Positions 1 through 8,466 of a stretch of DNA of 64,000 nt are shown piece after piece; the first letter of the stretch is position 1; each line of letters opens with the position of its first letter. The stretch is from Desertifilum tharense IPPAS B-1220 (lineage in GTDB: Bacteria > Cyanobacteriota > Cyanobacteriia > Cyanobacteriales > Desertifilaceae). Made by a program: the position numbers and the translations under genes. The DNA is taken from contig NZ_MJGC01000121.1 in assembly GCF_001746915.1 (NCBI RefSeq), forward strand, positions 1-64,000, written 5' to 3'. The notes under the pieces were generated by a model. The model saw nothing but the letters and a program-made list of their open reading frames with translations. It did no database searches and was not told the DNA's origin.

Positions 1-128
1 GGAAGAAGGGAGTTGGGAGTTGGGAGTTAGGGGTTGGGGGGAAGAAGGGAGTTGGGAGTTGGGAGTTAGGGGTTGGGGGGAAGAAGGGAGTTGGGAGTTA
101 GGATTTGGGGGTTGGGGAAGAAGGGATA
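1..128. repeat. 39-bp tandem repeat built of GGGAGTT heptamers
   Basis: The motif GGAAGAAGGGAGTTGGGAGT restarts at positions 1, 40 and 79, giving a 39-bp period, with a degenerate fourth start near 116. Each unit contains two or three copies of the heptamer GGGAGTT followed by AGGGGTTGGGG. Short tandem heptamer repeats of this kind are common between genes in filamentous cyanobacteria. The same unit recurs near 27600 and, reversed, near 60228-60258. The window starts inside the array, so its full length is unknown. Confidence 0.9.
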
Positions 129-170
129 GGAAAACTTGACTGTCATTAACTCTGCACTCTTTTCTCCCTA

Positions 171-261
171 CTCAGCACTCCTTCCCCCCCACCTCCCCAT
201 CCCCCCATCCCCCCATCCTCTTCCCCACTCAGCACTCAGCACTTTCCACTCAGCACTCAGA
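171..261. repeat. CTCAGCACT / CCCCATCC simple-repeat block
   Basis: This stretch has repeated CTCAGCACT units (171, 227 and onwards, 250 and onwards) around a run of CCCCCATCC-type units. The same wording appears near 11501-11580 (reverse complement), 14981-15003, 27840-27930 and 59980-60100. The stop codon of the minus-strand gene that ends at 257 lies inside the last CTCAG unit, so the repeat touches the 3' end of that reading frame. Confidence 0.85.
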
Positions 262-1777
262 ATCGGCAAGATTTCCGAGTGGTATCGACCTCCGGTTCTT
301 GCCAAGAGTAGGCGAAGTGGCTGACGGAGTTGATTTGGGGGGCGGCTTGGCGAATGGCGGCCATTTGCATTTCTAGGGAGGGACGGTTGCCCAAGGAACG
401 GCCCCAGGTTCCGGCAATCACGGGGCGGACGTTGGCACCTTGCGGGGCAAAGGCTAAGACGCGCTGGACTTGGGAGACAATGCAACTGACATCGCCGCAG
501 ACGCCGTAGGCCATTGGGTGCCATTCCATTGAGGTTGGGAAGCGATCCCACGGTTGCAGGCGGGAGTCGTAGCCTTGACCGACGACTTGGTTGGCATCGG
601 GGAAGAAAACCACACCAGAGGCAATTCCTTGGCTTTGGGCGGGGGCGCTGGCCATTGCTACAAAGTCGAGGATGCCTTGGAGGGCGTGGGCGACGCTGAG
701 TTGCCACAGTTCAATTTGCAGCAGGGGCTGGCGGTCTTTGGGGGCAGCGAGGGTTTGGGTTTGGGGCGGGTTGCGACCTTGCCACAGGGGTTCGCCTTCG
801 CTGGGAAACATTTGATCGACGTTTTGGACATCGCCGACGGTGATGTAGCCTTGGCTGAGGAAGCGGCGAATCAGTTCTTGTCCTTTTTGGTTGAGGGCGC
901 GTTGAAACAGGGCGTTTTGGGCGGCCTGGCTATAAATCCACAGGTCGTGAACGCGGGTGGCGACGGAGGCGGGCCCCACGAGGCGAGGGTAGCGGATGTA
1001 GTCAAAGAGGACGCCATCGGGACGGCGCTGAAGGATGGCTTGGACGAGGTTGTAGTAATCTCGTTTGGCCTGCATGTTGTAGGGGTCGATGAAGACGTGG
1101 TTGCTGTCGCCTTTGGCGGTGTCGTATTCGGTGACGAGATCGTTACCGACGGTGAGGCTGGTTTGGTTGCGACCGTTGCGGGCGAGGGCGTCGATCCGGT
1201 CTGGACGTTGGGCGTAGTTGTACCCAAAGTTCATGGTAAACATCCAGGCGTAGACTTTTAAACCGCGATCGCGCCCTTTTTCGATGGCTTGGGCCAGCAG
1301 GTCGGCGCGTTCTTGTCCGGGAATTCGCACGACAGACGGCCAGGGGGTGGGGTTATCGGCGGCCGGGAGAAGGGCTTGGCCGTCGTAGAAGACTTCGACG
1401 TAAACTTCGTTATACCCCCGGTTGACGATTCGATCCATGACTAGGTCGAGGACGCCCGGTTGCAAGTCGCAGGGGTACAGGCGCAGCCAGATGGCTTGAT
1501 TTTGCGGCCAGGTTTGTCGCCGACAAGCTTGGACTTGGGCGCTATGTTGATTGAGGATTTCGCGATAGCGGCTGACGGCTTCGGGACTGCCACTGAGGGC
1601 GGCTTGGCGCAGGGTTTCTTTTTGCCGCGCTGCTTCTGGGGTGAGTTGGCAGTAAGCGGTTGTCTGGGCTAAGGCGGGTTTGCTTTGGGCAAGAACTGCG
1701 AGAGGCAGTAGATAAGCAACAAGCGAACACAGGGCTTTTAGGCGTTGAGAGGGGCGGGGTTGCCCATGTTTTACCAT
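257..1777 (-). CDS. secreted glycosyl hydrolase-like protein (GHL10 / DUF187-type)
   Basis: The N terminus has a signal-peptide-like segment (about residues 10-38: basic, then LVAYLLPLAVLAQ, ending near ALAQ), so export is likely. From about residue 95 the protein resembles the family-10-like glycosyl hydrolases of cyanobacteria (GHL10). It has IWLRLYPCD, NEVYVEVFYDG, GLKVYAWM and VLFDYIRYPR, the last being the typical catalytic-barrel strand with acidic residues. The substrate is unknown, probably an extracellular or cell-wall glycan. The frame is also open to a GTG at 1810. The ATG at 1777 has AAAGGA directly in front, so the start is uncertain by 11 residues. The C-terminal residues run into a simple repeat. 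Confidence in the family is good, in the reaction low. Confidence 0.8.
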   Translation of the reverse strand: MVKHGQPRPSQRLKALCSLVAYLLPLAVLAQSKPALAQTTAYCQLTPEAARQKETLRQAALSGSPEAVSRYREILNQHSAQVQACRRQTWPQNQAIWLRLYPCDLQPGVLDLVMDRIVNRGYNEVYVEVFYDGQALLPAADNPTPWPSVVRIPGQERADLLAQAIEKGRDRGLKVYAWMFTMNFGYNYAQRPDRIDALARNGRNQTSLTVGNDLVTEYDTAKGDSNHVFIDPYNMQAKRDYYNLVQAILQRRPDGVLFDYIRYPRLVGPASVATRVHDLWIYSQAAQNALFQRALNQKGQELIRRFLSQGYITVGDVQNVDQMFPSEGEPLWQGRNPPQTQTLAAPKDRQPLLQIELWQLSVAHALQGILDFVAMASAPAQSQGIASGVVFFPDANQVVGQGYDSRLQPWDRFPTSMEWHPMAYGVCGDVSCIVSQVQRVLAFAPQGANVRPVIAGTWGRSLGNRPSLEMQMAAIRQAAPQINSVSHFAYSWQEPEVDTTRKSCRF

Positions 1778-1973
1778 TCCTTTTTTGATGCCTCCACTCC
1801 AGTTCAGCACTTCGGGGTTAGAATAACTTATTCAACGGGGTTTTGGTTGGGTGAAACCGAATTAAAGATGTAGTTTAGCCTACAGTTTACTTCTCGATCC
1901 ATCCGGGAGTTTACTTCGGGGATCGAGGGGTTTCACACCCGGTATTTAGACTCTAATCGCTAAAAATGTTTCC

Positions 1974-3590
1974 CTAAGTGTCGCTGGGTTTGGCAAATTT
2001 TAAACTTGCCCAACTCAGTTGTTGGGCGGGGGGAACGGTAGTGGGTTTGTCTTCGCTTTGCGGATCGGCGTTGAGTTTTTTCAAGGTTTCTTTGACTTTG
2101 GCGATGTCGCCGTTTTCGATGGCTTGTTTGATGTCATATTGGTGATGGGCGTTTTGGATGGCTTGTTCTCGCGATCGCGAACTGGTATCGAAGCAGCGTT
2201 CTAAGTCTTCATAAATCCCCACGCGGCGGTTTTTGGCGTGGTACTGACGTTCGGTATCAAGGAGTTTGGCCATCAGTTCTAGGTGCATGGCGTCGTCTTC
2301 GCAAACTTCAGCCAAGATGTTCCACTCTTCTGCCCCCAGGGTGGTAGCATCTGCCCCAGGACGCGGATCTTTGAAAGGTTCTCCAGTCACTTCTTGATAA
2401 ATGCGCGGCAGGCTATCCTCAAATTCATGTTTCTCTTCTAACCAAATCCGCCGAATTTCGCTCAGTTCTTCGGTGGTAATTAGGGTAATATCCCGCATCT
2501 CTAGCGGTGCCGTTTTCCGCACTTGGGTTTGGGCTTCTAGAACTCGTCTCACCCAATGTTCTCGCCAGTATTTCGTATAAGGCCCCGGCACAGGTTCAAC
2601 AGAAATCTCGCCATCTACGTTACGCTCAAATAGGTGGACGTTTCCCCAAATTCTCCGGAAGTCTCGCTTATCGCGATCGTTTTCGATGTCGAGTTCGTTA
2701 CGAATGTCCAGAAGTGGCTGCATCCATTCTTTTTCTTCGTCGTTTTGGATCATGGCCTCCATTGATTTATCTTGGCTGACCATTGTGCAAACCCAACACC
2801 CAAATCGAGAATCCCCACAACTTGGGGTTGAGGTGTCAATCACCAAAGGACATTCGTTATCAGCAGTCGCCCCCCGATACATAGAAAATAAGTCTTTATT
2901 GTCATTCCCCCACGGGTTTTTCCATTGCATCAAGTAAAGCCAAACTTCATCATCACGCCAATCTTCAATCGGAGTATAGACCAGAGAATTAGGTAAGCTA
3001 GAATTAGGACTTAAACGCTCACGTACTCTGCGCGCTTCATATTTTTTCATGGTCGCGGAACGCTTAGAACTTTCAGCTTTACGAGTTCCCAATACAAGGA
3101 TTGTTTCGCCATTATTTCGTACCATTTCACGAATAAAAGAATTAGCAGGATTGATTTTTAATCGTGCAGTACACCACCGAAATTGATTGCGCGGGGCTGG
3201 ATATCCTTTGCCAATAAGATTTACCCAAAATGTGTCTTTCAGTTGAGGTTTCAATAAATGAGGTTGTATAGGAACGTTTTGCTGAATAGCTGAAGTTCTA
3301 ATATTTTCTAAGGATTTCGCTACCCAAGCAGAAACAATTGGATTTTCAACCTGGGTATCAGTTGAAATCACATGGATTGGTTTAGTACGTTGTTCTGCTG
3401 GTAACAATGAGATTGCATTCCAGATTAGTTGAAGTACCGCGCTAGAATCTTTCCCCCCACTCCAGCCAATCAACCAAGGTATAGAATCGAGGCGATACAA
3501 ATCTTGTATTTCCTGAGTCAGCTTTTGAATATCTTCAATAAGTTCTGTAACAGTTCTTGATTGAAATAAAGATATATTTTCTTGAGTCAT
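1974..3590 (-). CDS. dndC: DNA phosphorothioation protein DndC (PAPS-reductase-like, Fe-S)
   Basis: DndC belongs to the PP-loop/PAPS-reductase superfamily. With a cysteine desulfurase and DndD/DndE it replaces a non-bridging backbone oxygen of DNA by sulfur. The PP-loop SGGKDS is at residues 44-49. A cysteine set follows (CTARLKI, then NECPLV, SCGDSRFGCWVC), as expected for an Fe-S cluster. The length of 538 aa is normal for the family, and the C-terminal ~150 residues are low in recognisable motifs. It starts at ATG 3590 and is divergent from dndB across 93 bp. Composition changes inside the gene: the 5' half (about 2800-3590) is visibly AT-rich, while the 3' half matches the GC-richer background. 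The cysteine desulfurase (DndA/IscS) is not in the window. Confidence 0.93.
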   Translation of the reverse strand: MTQENISLFQSRTVTELIEDIQKLTQEIQDLYRLDSIPWLIGWSGGKDSSAVLQLIWNAISLLPAEQRTKPIHVISTDTQVENPIVSAWVAKSLENIRTSAIQQNVPIQPHLLKPQLKDTFWVNLIGKGYPAPRNQFRWCTARLKINPANSFIREMVRNNGETILVLGTRKAESSKRSATMKKYEARRVRERLSPNSSLPNSLVYTPIEDWRDDEVWLYLMQWKNPWGNDNKDLFSMYRGATADNECPLVIDTSTPSCGDSRFGCWVCTMVSQDKSMEAMIQNDEEKEWMQPLLDIRNELDIENDRDKRDFRRIWGNVHLFERNVDGEISVEPVPGPYTKYWREHWVRRVLEAQTQVRKTAPLEMRDITLITTEELSEIRRIWLEEKHEFEDSLPRIYQEVTGEPFKDPRPGADATTLGAEEWNILAEVCEDDAMHLELMAKLLDTERQYHAKNRRVGIYEDLERCFDTSSRSREQAIQNAHHQYDIKQAIENGDIAKVKETLKKLNADPQSEDKPTTVPPAQQLSWASLKFAKPSDT

Positions 3591-3683
3591 AATTTTTTAA
3601 TACCCGTATTTATCTGGTTTACGATCGCTCTCAATTATGTCTATCATTATTGATGTAATCTAAGTTTAGTAGATCGCTTGCGT

Positions 3684-4859
3684 ATGTCTAGTCTTGAATT
3701 TCCCCAACCCGATCAAAATTTAACTCTTGATGCATTCCTCAGTCCTTACTTTGCTCAATATCATAGAGAGCGTTGCTATCCTGGCTTGCTTTTTCGGCAG
3801 GGTAAGCGACAAATGATTCAGATTAATGTACCTGCTCATGATTTACCTACTTTACTTCAAGCTAAACCCTCTACTGGCAACGATCCGGATTCTGGTAAAA
3901 ATAGACCAGAGGTAAAAGGTCACGCTGAAGAAATAAAAGGATATATCAGAGAAAGAGTTGGCAAAAATAAACCTTGGATTTTAGGGACTTTAACTGCAAA
4001 TATCCATCCAGATGATATTAATATAATCGAGCTAGGAAGAGATATTTGCTTGGTAATTATACCGCGAAAGGTCAAATTAGACATTACAGATGGTCAACAT
4101 AGAAAAAGAGCAATACATGAATTAATTGTAGGTTCTGAATCAGAGTTAATTAGTGACAACAATTTTCCTATTACCCTAGTTCTAGAAGATGATTTTAATC
4201 AGTGCCAAACTGATTTTCGCGATATGGCACAAACTCGACAACTAGATCAAACTTTACTAAAGTCATTTGGGGAATTTGAAGGTCAGGTAGGAATTACTAA
4301 AGTTTTACAAACAGAAGTCCCAATGTTTCGGGGTAAGACTGAAAAAATCAAATCTGCTCCTGCAACAAAACAGAAGCTAATTTATACAACCAACTACATT
4401 GCTAAGTTTGTCAGTTGTGCTTTTGCAAACGATCCAAATGATGAGCTAAAAAACATTGAAGTAGAACCTGCGGCTAGGGCTTTAATAAAAGCTCTTAATC
4501 AATTCTTTTCTGAGTCAATTCATACGCGCCATATTTTTGAGAAAGATGCTCAAGAATTAACTGTTGTTGAAGTAAGTGATTTTAAGGAAAATTGCTTACT
4601 AGGTCGAAGTGTTGGACTAGAAATTCTAGGTCGATTACTGTATTTTGCCTATGACAGAACAATGAGTTGCTTTTTACCAGAAAAAGTAAGGCAAATTTCT
4701 AACCTTGATTGGTCAAAATCAAGTCATGTATGGGAAGGAACTGTGGTTCTCTCTAGCTATAATCCTCCTAATGTTGCAAAGTCCTATAAGATTACTGCCA
4801 GCGCTAATGCTGTAAGATTAGCCGTGAGTTCGGCTAAAAGTCACTTAGGTTGGAATTAA
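3684..4859 (+). CDS. dndB: DNA sulfur modification protein DndB (DGQHR family)
   Basis: The DGQHR signature is at residues 136-140 (KLDITDGQHRKRAI). It is followed by a typical DndB stretch, FPITLVLEDD, then a Q-rich region (ARDMAQTRQLDQTLLKSFGE style). The length of 391 aa fits DndB. In studied systems DndB is not essential for sulfur insertion. It modulates modification level and represses dnd transcription. Here it is transcribed divergently from dndC, which suits a regulator. The ATG at 3684 is preferred over the in-frame TTG at 3678. The gene is clearly more AT-rich than the next gene, which suggests a different origin. The second DGQHR gene begins 118 bp downstream, after a perfect inverted repeat. 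Confidence 0.85.
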   Translation: MSSLEFPQPDQNLTLDAFLSPYFAQYHRERCYPGLLFRQGKRQMIQINVPAHDLPTLLQAKPSTGNDPDSGKNRPEVKGHAEEIKGYIRERVGKNKPWILGTLTANIHPDDINIIELGRDICLVIIPRKVKLDITDGQHRKRAIHELIVGSESELISDNNFPITLVLEDDFNQCQTDFRDMAQTRQLDQTLLKSFGEFEGQVGITKVLQTEVPMFRGKTEKIKSAPATKQKLIYTTNYIAKFVSCAFANDPNDELKNIEVEPAARALIKALNQFFSESIHTRHIFEKDAQELTVVEVSDFKENCLLGRSVGLEILGRLLYFAYDRTMSCFLPEKVRQISNLDWSKSSHVWEGTVVLSSYNPPNVAKSYKITASANAVRLAVSSAKSHLGWN

Positions 4860-4881
4860 CTTCCCTAAAAGTAACATCTGT

Positions 4882-4927
4882 CAAAAAGTAGTAAAGATCT
4901 TATACTTATTTCTATTACTACTTTTTG
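4882..4927. promoter_or_regulatory. perfect 13-bp inverted repeat between two DGQHR genes
   Basis: CAAAAAGTAGTAA (4882-4894) and TTACTACTTTTTG (4915-4927) are perfect complements separated by 20 bases. The arm is AT-rich. It may form a weak terminator after dndB, or act as an operator for the downstream DGQHR gene (ATG at 4978). DndB-type proteins are known transcriptional repressors elsewhere, but binding here is only an inference. Confidence 0.6.
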
Positions 4928-4977
4928 AATAATTTCAGTTGGATATTATAACACAAAAGGTTTTTAAAAACCACTCT

Positions 4978-6576
4978 ATGAACAGACCAGCGACCCCCCA
5001 GACCGACGCCAGAGAAACCCCAGAGGTAGAGAAGCCAGAGATTGGGGAGATTGGGCGAATCTTAGAAAGCTACTTGGGGAAAAGCGACCAGATATTGGTG
5101 CAAAGATTGGAGATGGGGGGAAGCGAGGCTTATATTGGGTCAGTTAGCTTGGAGTGGTTTGCGAGTCGGGTGCGGTTTGCGTCGTACTTGCCCTTATTGC
5201 GATCGCACTCACCCATCTCCTCCCACAATACCACCATCAACGCCGACACCATCGAAATCATCCAGCAACGTCCCCTCGACTGGTCGCGCCAAGCCTCCTT
5301 AACCCAATACCTCGCCGCCCGCAAGCATCACAAATTCCCGCCCGTCCTCGTTGTCCTGAACCAGCCTTGGGTAGACAACCCCCAGGCTAGCGAATGGGAT
5401 AAACACAGAAAAGCCAAATTATCAGCCGCCCAGTTTACCCCCCTCGATAACAACGCCAGTTTGGGATTATTAAACGTCTCTCCCCACGTCACCCTCTTCG
5501 CCCTCGATGGCCAACACCGACTGATGGGCGTTCAAGGCTTAATGGAATTGCTGAACACTGGGAAGTTGGCCCGCTACCGCAAGGATAAAAAGCCCTCTGG
5601 GGGCGTCATTACCCTAGAGGATTTGCAGACCGAATATCAAGTAGACTCCGACTATTTGCAAAGCCTCGCCCAAGAGAAAATTGGGATTGAATTTCTGTCC
5701 GCTGTGATTCCGGGAGAAACCTACGAACAGGCCCGCCGCCGCATTCGTTCCATTTTTGTCCATGTCAACCTGATGGCGGTTCCCCTGAGTAAGGGTCAGT
5801 TGGCGCAACTCGATGAAAATGACGGCTTTTCCATTGTTGCCCGTAAAGTGGCGGTAACTCATTCTTTGTTGAAGGATAAACCAGGGCGAAACCCAAGAGT
5901 AAATTGGGATAGCGCCACCGTTGCGGCAAAATCTACTGTTTTCACAACCCTGCAAGCCCTCAAGGACATGTCGGAACGCTATCTACATCCCCGCTTTCCC
6001 CATTGGAAACAGGTACAGAAGAAGGGTTTGATTCCGCTACGACCGGAGGATGAGGAATTGGCGGCGGGAATTGAGGCGTTTAGCACCTTTTTTGACCATC
6101 TCTCTCGGCTGTTGAGTTTGCAACGCCTGGGTTACGATGCGGAAACGCCGGAATTACGCCGCTTTAGTTTTGAAAAACCGCCCGGTGAGGGGAATCTGTT
6201 ATTTCGCCCCGTAGGACAAATTGCCCTCGCCCAAGCATTAGGCATTTTGACGTTTAAAAAAGGCATTCCTTTAGAAACGCTATTCGCCAAGCTGCAACGC
6301 TTTGATACCGATGGCGGCTTTAGTTATATGGAAACGCCCCAATCTCTGTGGTATGGCATTCTCTACGACCCCAATAAGAAGCGCATCCTGGTTTCTGGGC
6401 GGGATTTGGCGGTTAAGTTGCTAGTCTATCTATTAGGCGGGGTGACAGATGAACTGGAAAAAGCCGATATTCGCCGCGCCGTCGCTGATGCCCGAACGGT
6501 GGAAGGTCAAGCGATGGGTTTTCAGGGTAAGTTTGTTGAACCCCGAAAGGTGGGTTTACCCCAGATTTTGGTTTAG
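4978..6576 (+). CDS. DGQHR domain-containing Dnd-associated protein
   Basis: This is a second protein with the DGQHR signature (residues 177-181, in FALDGQHRLMGVQGL). It is much longer (532 aa) than DndB and only distantly similar outside the motif. DGQHR proteins of this larger class are found with phosphorothioation islands; their activity is not established. It has HVNLMAVPLSKGQLAQLDEND and a long C-terminal region unlike DndB. The frame is open from a TTG at 4939, but the ATG at 4978 is the more likely start. Base composition is GC-richer than dndB, so the two are not a recent tandem duplication. It is convergent with the small minus-strand gene, 7 bp away. Confidence 0.75.
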   Translation: MNRPATPQTDARETPEVEKPEIGEIGRILESYLGKSDQILVQRLEMGGSEAYIGSVSLEWFASRVRFASYLPLLRSHSPISSHNTTINADTIEIIQQRPLDWSRQASLTQYLAARKHHKFPPVLVVLNQPWVDNPQASEWDKHRKAKLSAAQFTPLDNNASLGLLNVSPHVTLFALDGQHRLMGVQGLMELLNTGKLARYRKDKKPSGGVITLEDLQTEYQVDSDYLQSLAQEKIGIEFLSAVIPGETYEQARRRIRSIFVHVNLMAVPLSKGQLAQLDENDGFSIVARKVAVTHSLLKDKPGRNPRVNWDSATVAAKSTVFTTLQALKDMSERYLHPRFPHWKQVQKKGLIPLRPEDEELAAGIEAFSTFFDHLSRLLSLQRLGYDAETPELRRFSFEKPPGEGNLLFRPVGQIALAQALGILTFKKGIPLETLFAKLQRFDTDGGFSYMETPQSLWYGILYDPNKKRILVSGRDLAVKLLVYLLGGVTDELEKADIRRAVADARTVEGQAMGFQGKFVEPRKVGLPQILV

Positions 6577-6583
6577 TTGAATG

Positions 6584-6868
6584 TTATTGATTGCGTAAGA
6601 CGCGAACTTTCATCGATTCAACTTCTTTGGTTAGGCTATTAATTTTGAACAATTTATATTCTCGCTCAAATTCATGAATTCCCGGAAGGATTGAACCTGA
6701 TTTTGGATGACGTTCAAAACTAAGGGTAATCAACCAGAACTGATTGTCTTCTGACTTTTCTACTTCTTCGATAGCAAGGTTTTCAATTCTATTATTGAGT
6801 ATTCCTTGAAGCGATTTAAGATAAGTCTCTGCTGCTAGGACGGCTTGTTTAACCTCATCAATCCTCAT
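6584..6868 (-). CDS. hypothetical small protein
   Basis: I do not recognise this 94-residue protein. The N-terminal third is helical (VKQAVLAAETYLKSLQGI). The rest alternates hydrophobic and polar residues like a small beta sheet (NQFWLITLSFE, YKLFKIN, VESMKVRVLR). It lies 54 bp downstream of the Dnd-associated gene on the same strand, so the two are probably co-transcribed. Similar-looking small proteins are scattered in cyanobacteria, often beside toxin-antitoxin-like or mobile genes. A role in the Dnd island is possible but only suggested by position. Confidence 0.55.
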   Translation of the reverse strand: MRIDEVKQAVLAAETYLKSLQGILNNRIENLAIEEVEKSEDNQFWLITLSFERHPKSGSILPGIHEFEREYKLFKINSLTKEVESMKVRVLRNQ

Positions 6869-6922
6869 CTAGTTTTGCCTCAAATTTTTGAATGTTTATT
6901 GCTGGTTGACGTGAGGAATCTT

Positions 6923-7384
6923 TTATAAGAAGCGACTTAAATCAAAACTATCTGTCTCGGTTTTGGGCTTCACCCGTTCGGCAATTAACATTAAGAGGAG
7001 GCGTTCGGTATAGTCTATGCTGCCGCGTAATGCTTCGCGGAGGATTTCTAGGCCGCCGTTGGCGTATTCTTCGAGGATGTGCAGGCGCTGTTCTAAGGCT
7101 GCGGGTTCGTAGGAAGACAGGATTTGAGGGTCTTGGGTTTGCGCGATCGCAATCAGCTTAATGGCTAGATCGTACCCCCTAGAGGCAAAGATTTCTACTC
7201 CAATGGGGGCGGGGTCTTTGGTGGAAATTCCTCCCAGGGGAAGGCGTTTGTCTTGCTTGACGCCTAGGGAGGCTGCAAACATCACAACATCTGCATAGGT
7301 TTCAAATACGCCGTCTTTACTGTTCGCGGTGACTAGGCTTTTAACAAATTCGGCTTTATCTTTGGCGATGCGAACTCTAGACAT
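6923..7384 (-). CDS. Dnd system-associated protein (about 150 aa, 'protein 4' type)
   Basis: This is a 153-residue soluble protein. Its opening resembles the family described as dnd system-associated protein 4: a basic start (SRVRIAKDKAEFVKSL), an F-T-Y-A-D-VVMFAASLGV segment and PIGVEIFASRGYD. It is all-helical in appearance with no catalytic motif. Members are found almost only beside phosphorothioation genes and their function is unknown. I considered DndE, which is shorter and has a different conserved core, and did not assign it. The ATG at 7384 opens the frame. The 94-aa gene follows on the same strand. Family assignment is from memory of the pattern and needs a profile search. Confidence 0.6.
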   Translation of the reverse strand: MSRVRIAKDKAEFVKSLVTANSKDGVFETYADVVMFAASLGVKQDKRLPLGGISTKDPAPIGVEIFASRGYDLAIKLIAIAQTQDPQILSSYEPAALEQRLHILEEYANGGLEILREALRGSIDYTERLLLMLIAERVKPKTETDSFDLSRFL

Positions 7385-7435
7385 GGGAAAAGGTAAAGAG
7401 GAACGTTACAGAAATTAAGAAGTCTTAACCTCAAG
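7385..7435. other. short gap upstream of the Dnd-associated gene
   Basis: These 51 bases separate two co-directional genes (the polysaccharide deacetylase ends at 7436 on the minus strand and the Dnd-associated gene starts at 7384). Read-through from the deacetylase gene to the Dnd-associated genes is possible. Confidence 0.35.
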
Positions 7436-8212
7436 TTAAAAGCGGCCAGACCTTTGCAGCAACTCCGGTAGGGTGACAAACTCGTAGCCTTCCGCTTTCA
7501 AGGCTTCCAGCAGTTCGGGTAAGGCGGCGGCGGCTTGCATTCGACCGCGATTGCCATCGTGCATTAGTATAATTCCTCCGGGTTGGATTTGCCGCAGAAT
7601 GGTTTGGACTATCTGGTGGGGGGTGGGTTCTTGGTAGTCTCTAGAGTCTACAGACCAAAGCGCGACGAGATAGCGGTTTTTTTTGGCCCAACTGACGAGG
7701 CCATTTTCTAAGCGACCTTTGGGGGGTCGAAATAATAGGGTTCTGACGCCGGTAACTTGGGTAATTATACGGGAGGCTTGGTTAATTTCATAACCGGCTT
7801 CTTGGGGATTGAGGCGATCGCTGCGATGACTCCAGGTATGATTGCCAATAGCATGACCTTGGGCCACCAGTTGCTGGCTAATCTCTGGATAGCGCTGAAC
7901 GTGGCGTCCAATCACAAAGAAGGTCGCTTTGACTTGATAGCGTTCGAGGGTGGCTAAAATCTCTGGCGTGGCGTCGGGAGAAGGGCCATCATCAAAGGTT
8001 AAGGCGATCGCTCTTTCAGGTGAAGGAAGCTTAACCTGACTCATCATTATACCTTGCGATCGCGCCGGGATGGTTGAGGGCGGCAAGGCATAACTGAGTT
8101 GGGGTAAGTGCAGGCATAAGCTGGCTAGGAGTCCTAAGCCAATTAGGCACAATCTCCTCATTCTGTTTTTTCGGACGAGGTTATACATATTGATAAAATT
8201 GTCATCCCCCAA
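7436..8212 (-). CDS. polysaccharide deacetylase (NodB homology domain)
   Basis: This is a carbohydrate esterase family 4 enzyme that removes N- or O-acetyl groups from cell-wall or capsular glycans. The motifs are in order: ALTFDDGPSPDAT (catalytic and metal-binding aspartates), GNHTWSHRSDRL (metal-binding histidines), RPPKGRL and LMHDGNRGR. A hydrophobic N-terminal segment after MRRLCLIGLGLLASL suggests export or a membrane anchor. Alternative starts lie at 8188 and 8161, and the true start may be the one nearest the hydrophobic stretch. It interrupts the Dnd island on the same strand as the Dnd-associated gene but has no obvious link to DNA modification. Confidence 0.88.
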   Translation of the reverse strand: MGDDNFINMYNLVRKNRMRRLCLIGLGLLASLCLHLPQLSYALPPSTIPARSQGIMMSQVKLPSPERAIALTFDDGPSPDATPEILATLERYQVKATFFVIGRHVQRYPEISQQLVAQGHAIGNHTWSHRSDRLNPQEAGYEINQASRIITQVTGVRTLLFRPPKGRLENGLVSWAKKNRYLVALWSVDSRDYQEPTPHQIVQTILRQIQPGGIILMHDGNRGRMQAAAALPELLEALKAEGYEFVTLPELLQRSGRF

Positions 8213-8466
8213 AAGGAAGACTAATTGAGGCGGCAGCTTTTATTTTAACTGAATTCAGTATCTTTTGTTACTCCTGTTGGGAGGCTTCGAGGGGATGGGT
8301 ACTTAAGTAAGGTGTCGCTGAACGTGAAGGGTTTAAAAAGTTGAATGCCGAAAAATATTAAGATTCGGTAAACTTACTGGATTCTGGGTTACGTTCTGGT
8401 TATTTCAACCTTAAACTCAGCTTAACCTCAGTAATCTTGCGGAGAAGCGCAAGCCCGGTACTTATT

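Noticed and set aside
1..128. CRISPR array
   Set aside because: The 39-bp units are contiguous, with no unique spacers and no cas genes nearby.
554..1261. 235-aa plus-strand open frame inside the glycosyl-hydrolase-like gene
   Set aside because: It is antisense to a gene with signal peptide and clear family motifs, and its translation has no recognisable pattern. It is a GC-driven shadow frame.
6923..7384. Calling the 153-aa protein DndE
   Set aside because: DndE is shorter and has a different conserved core. This protein matches the pattern of another Dnd-associated family, so only that call is kept.
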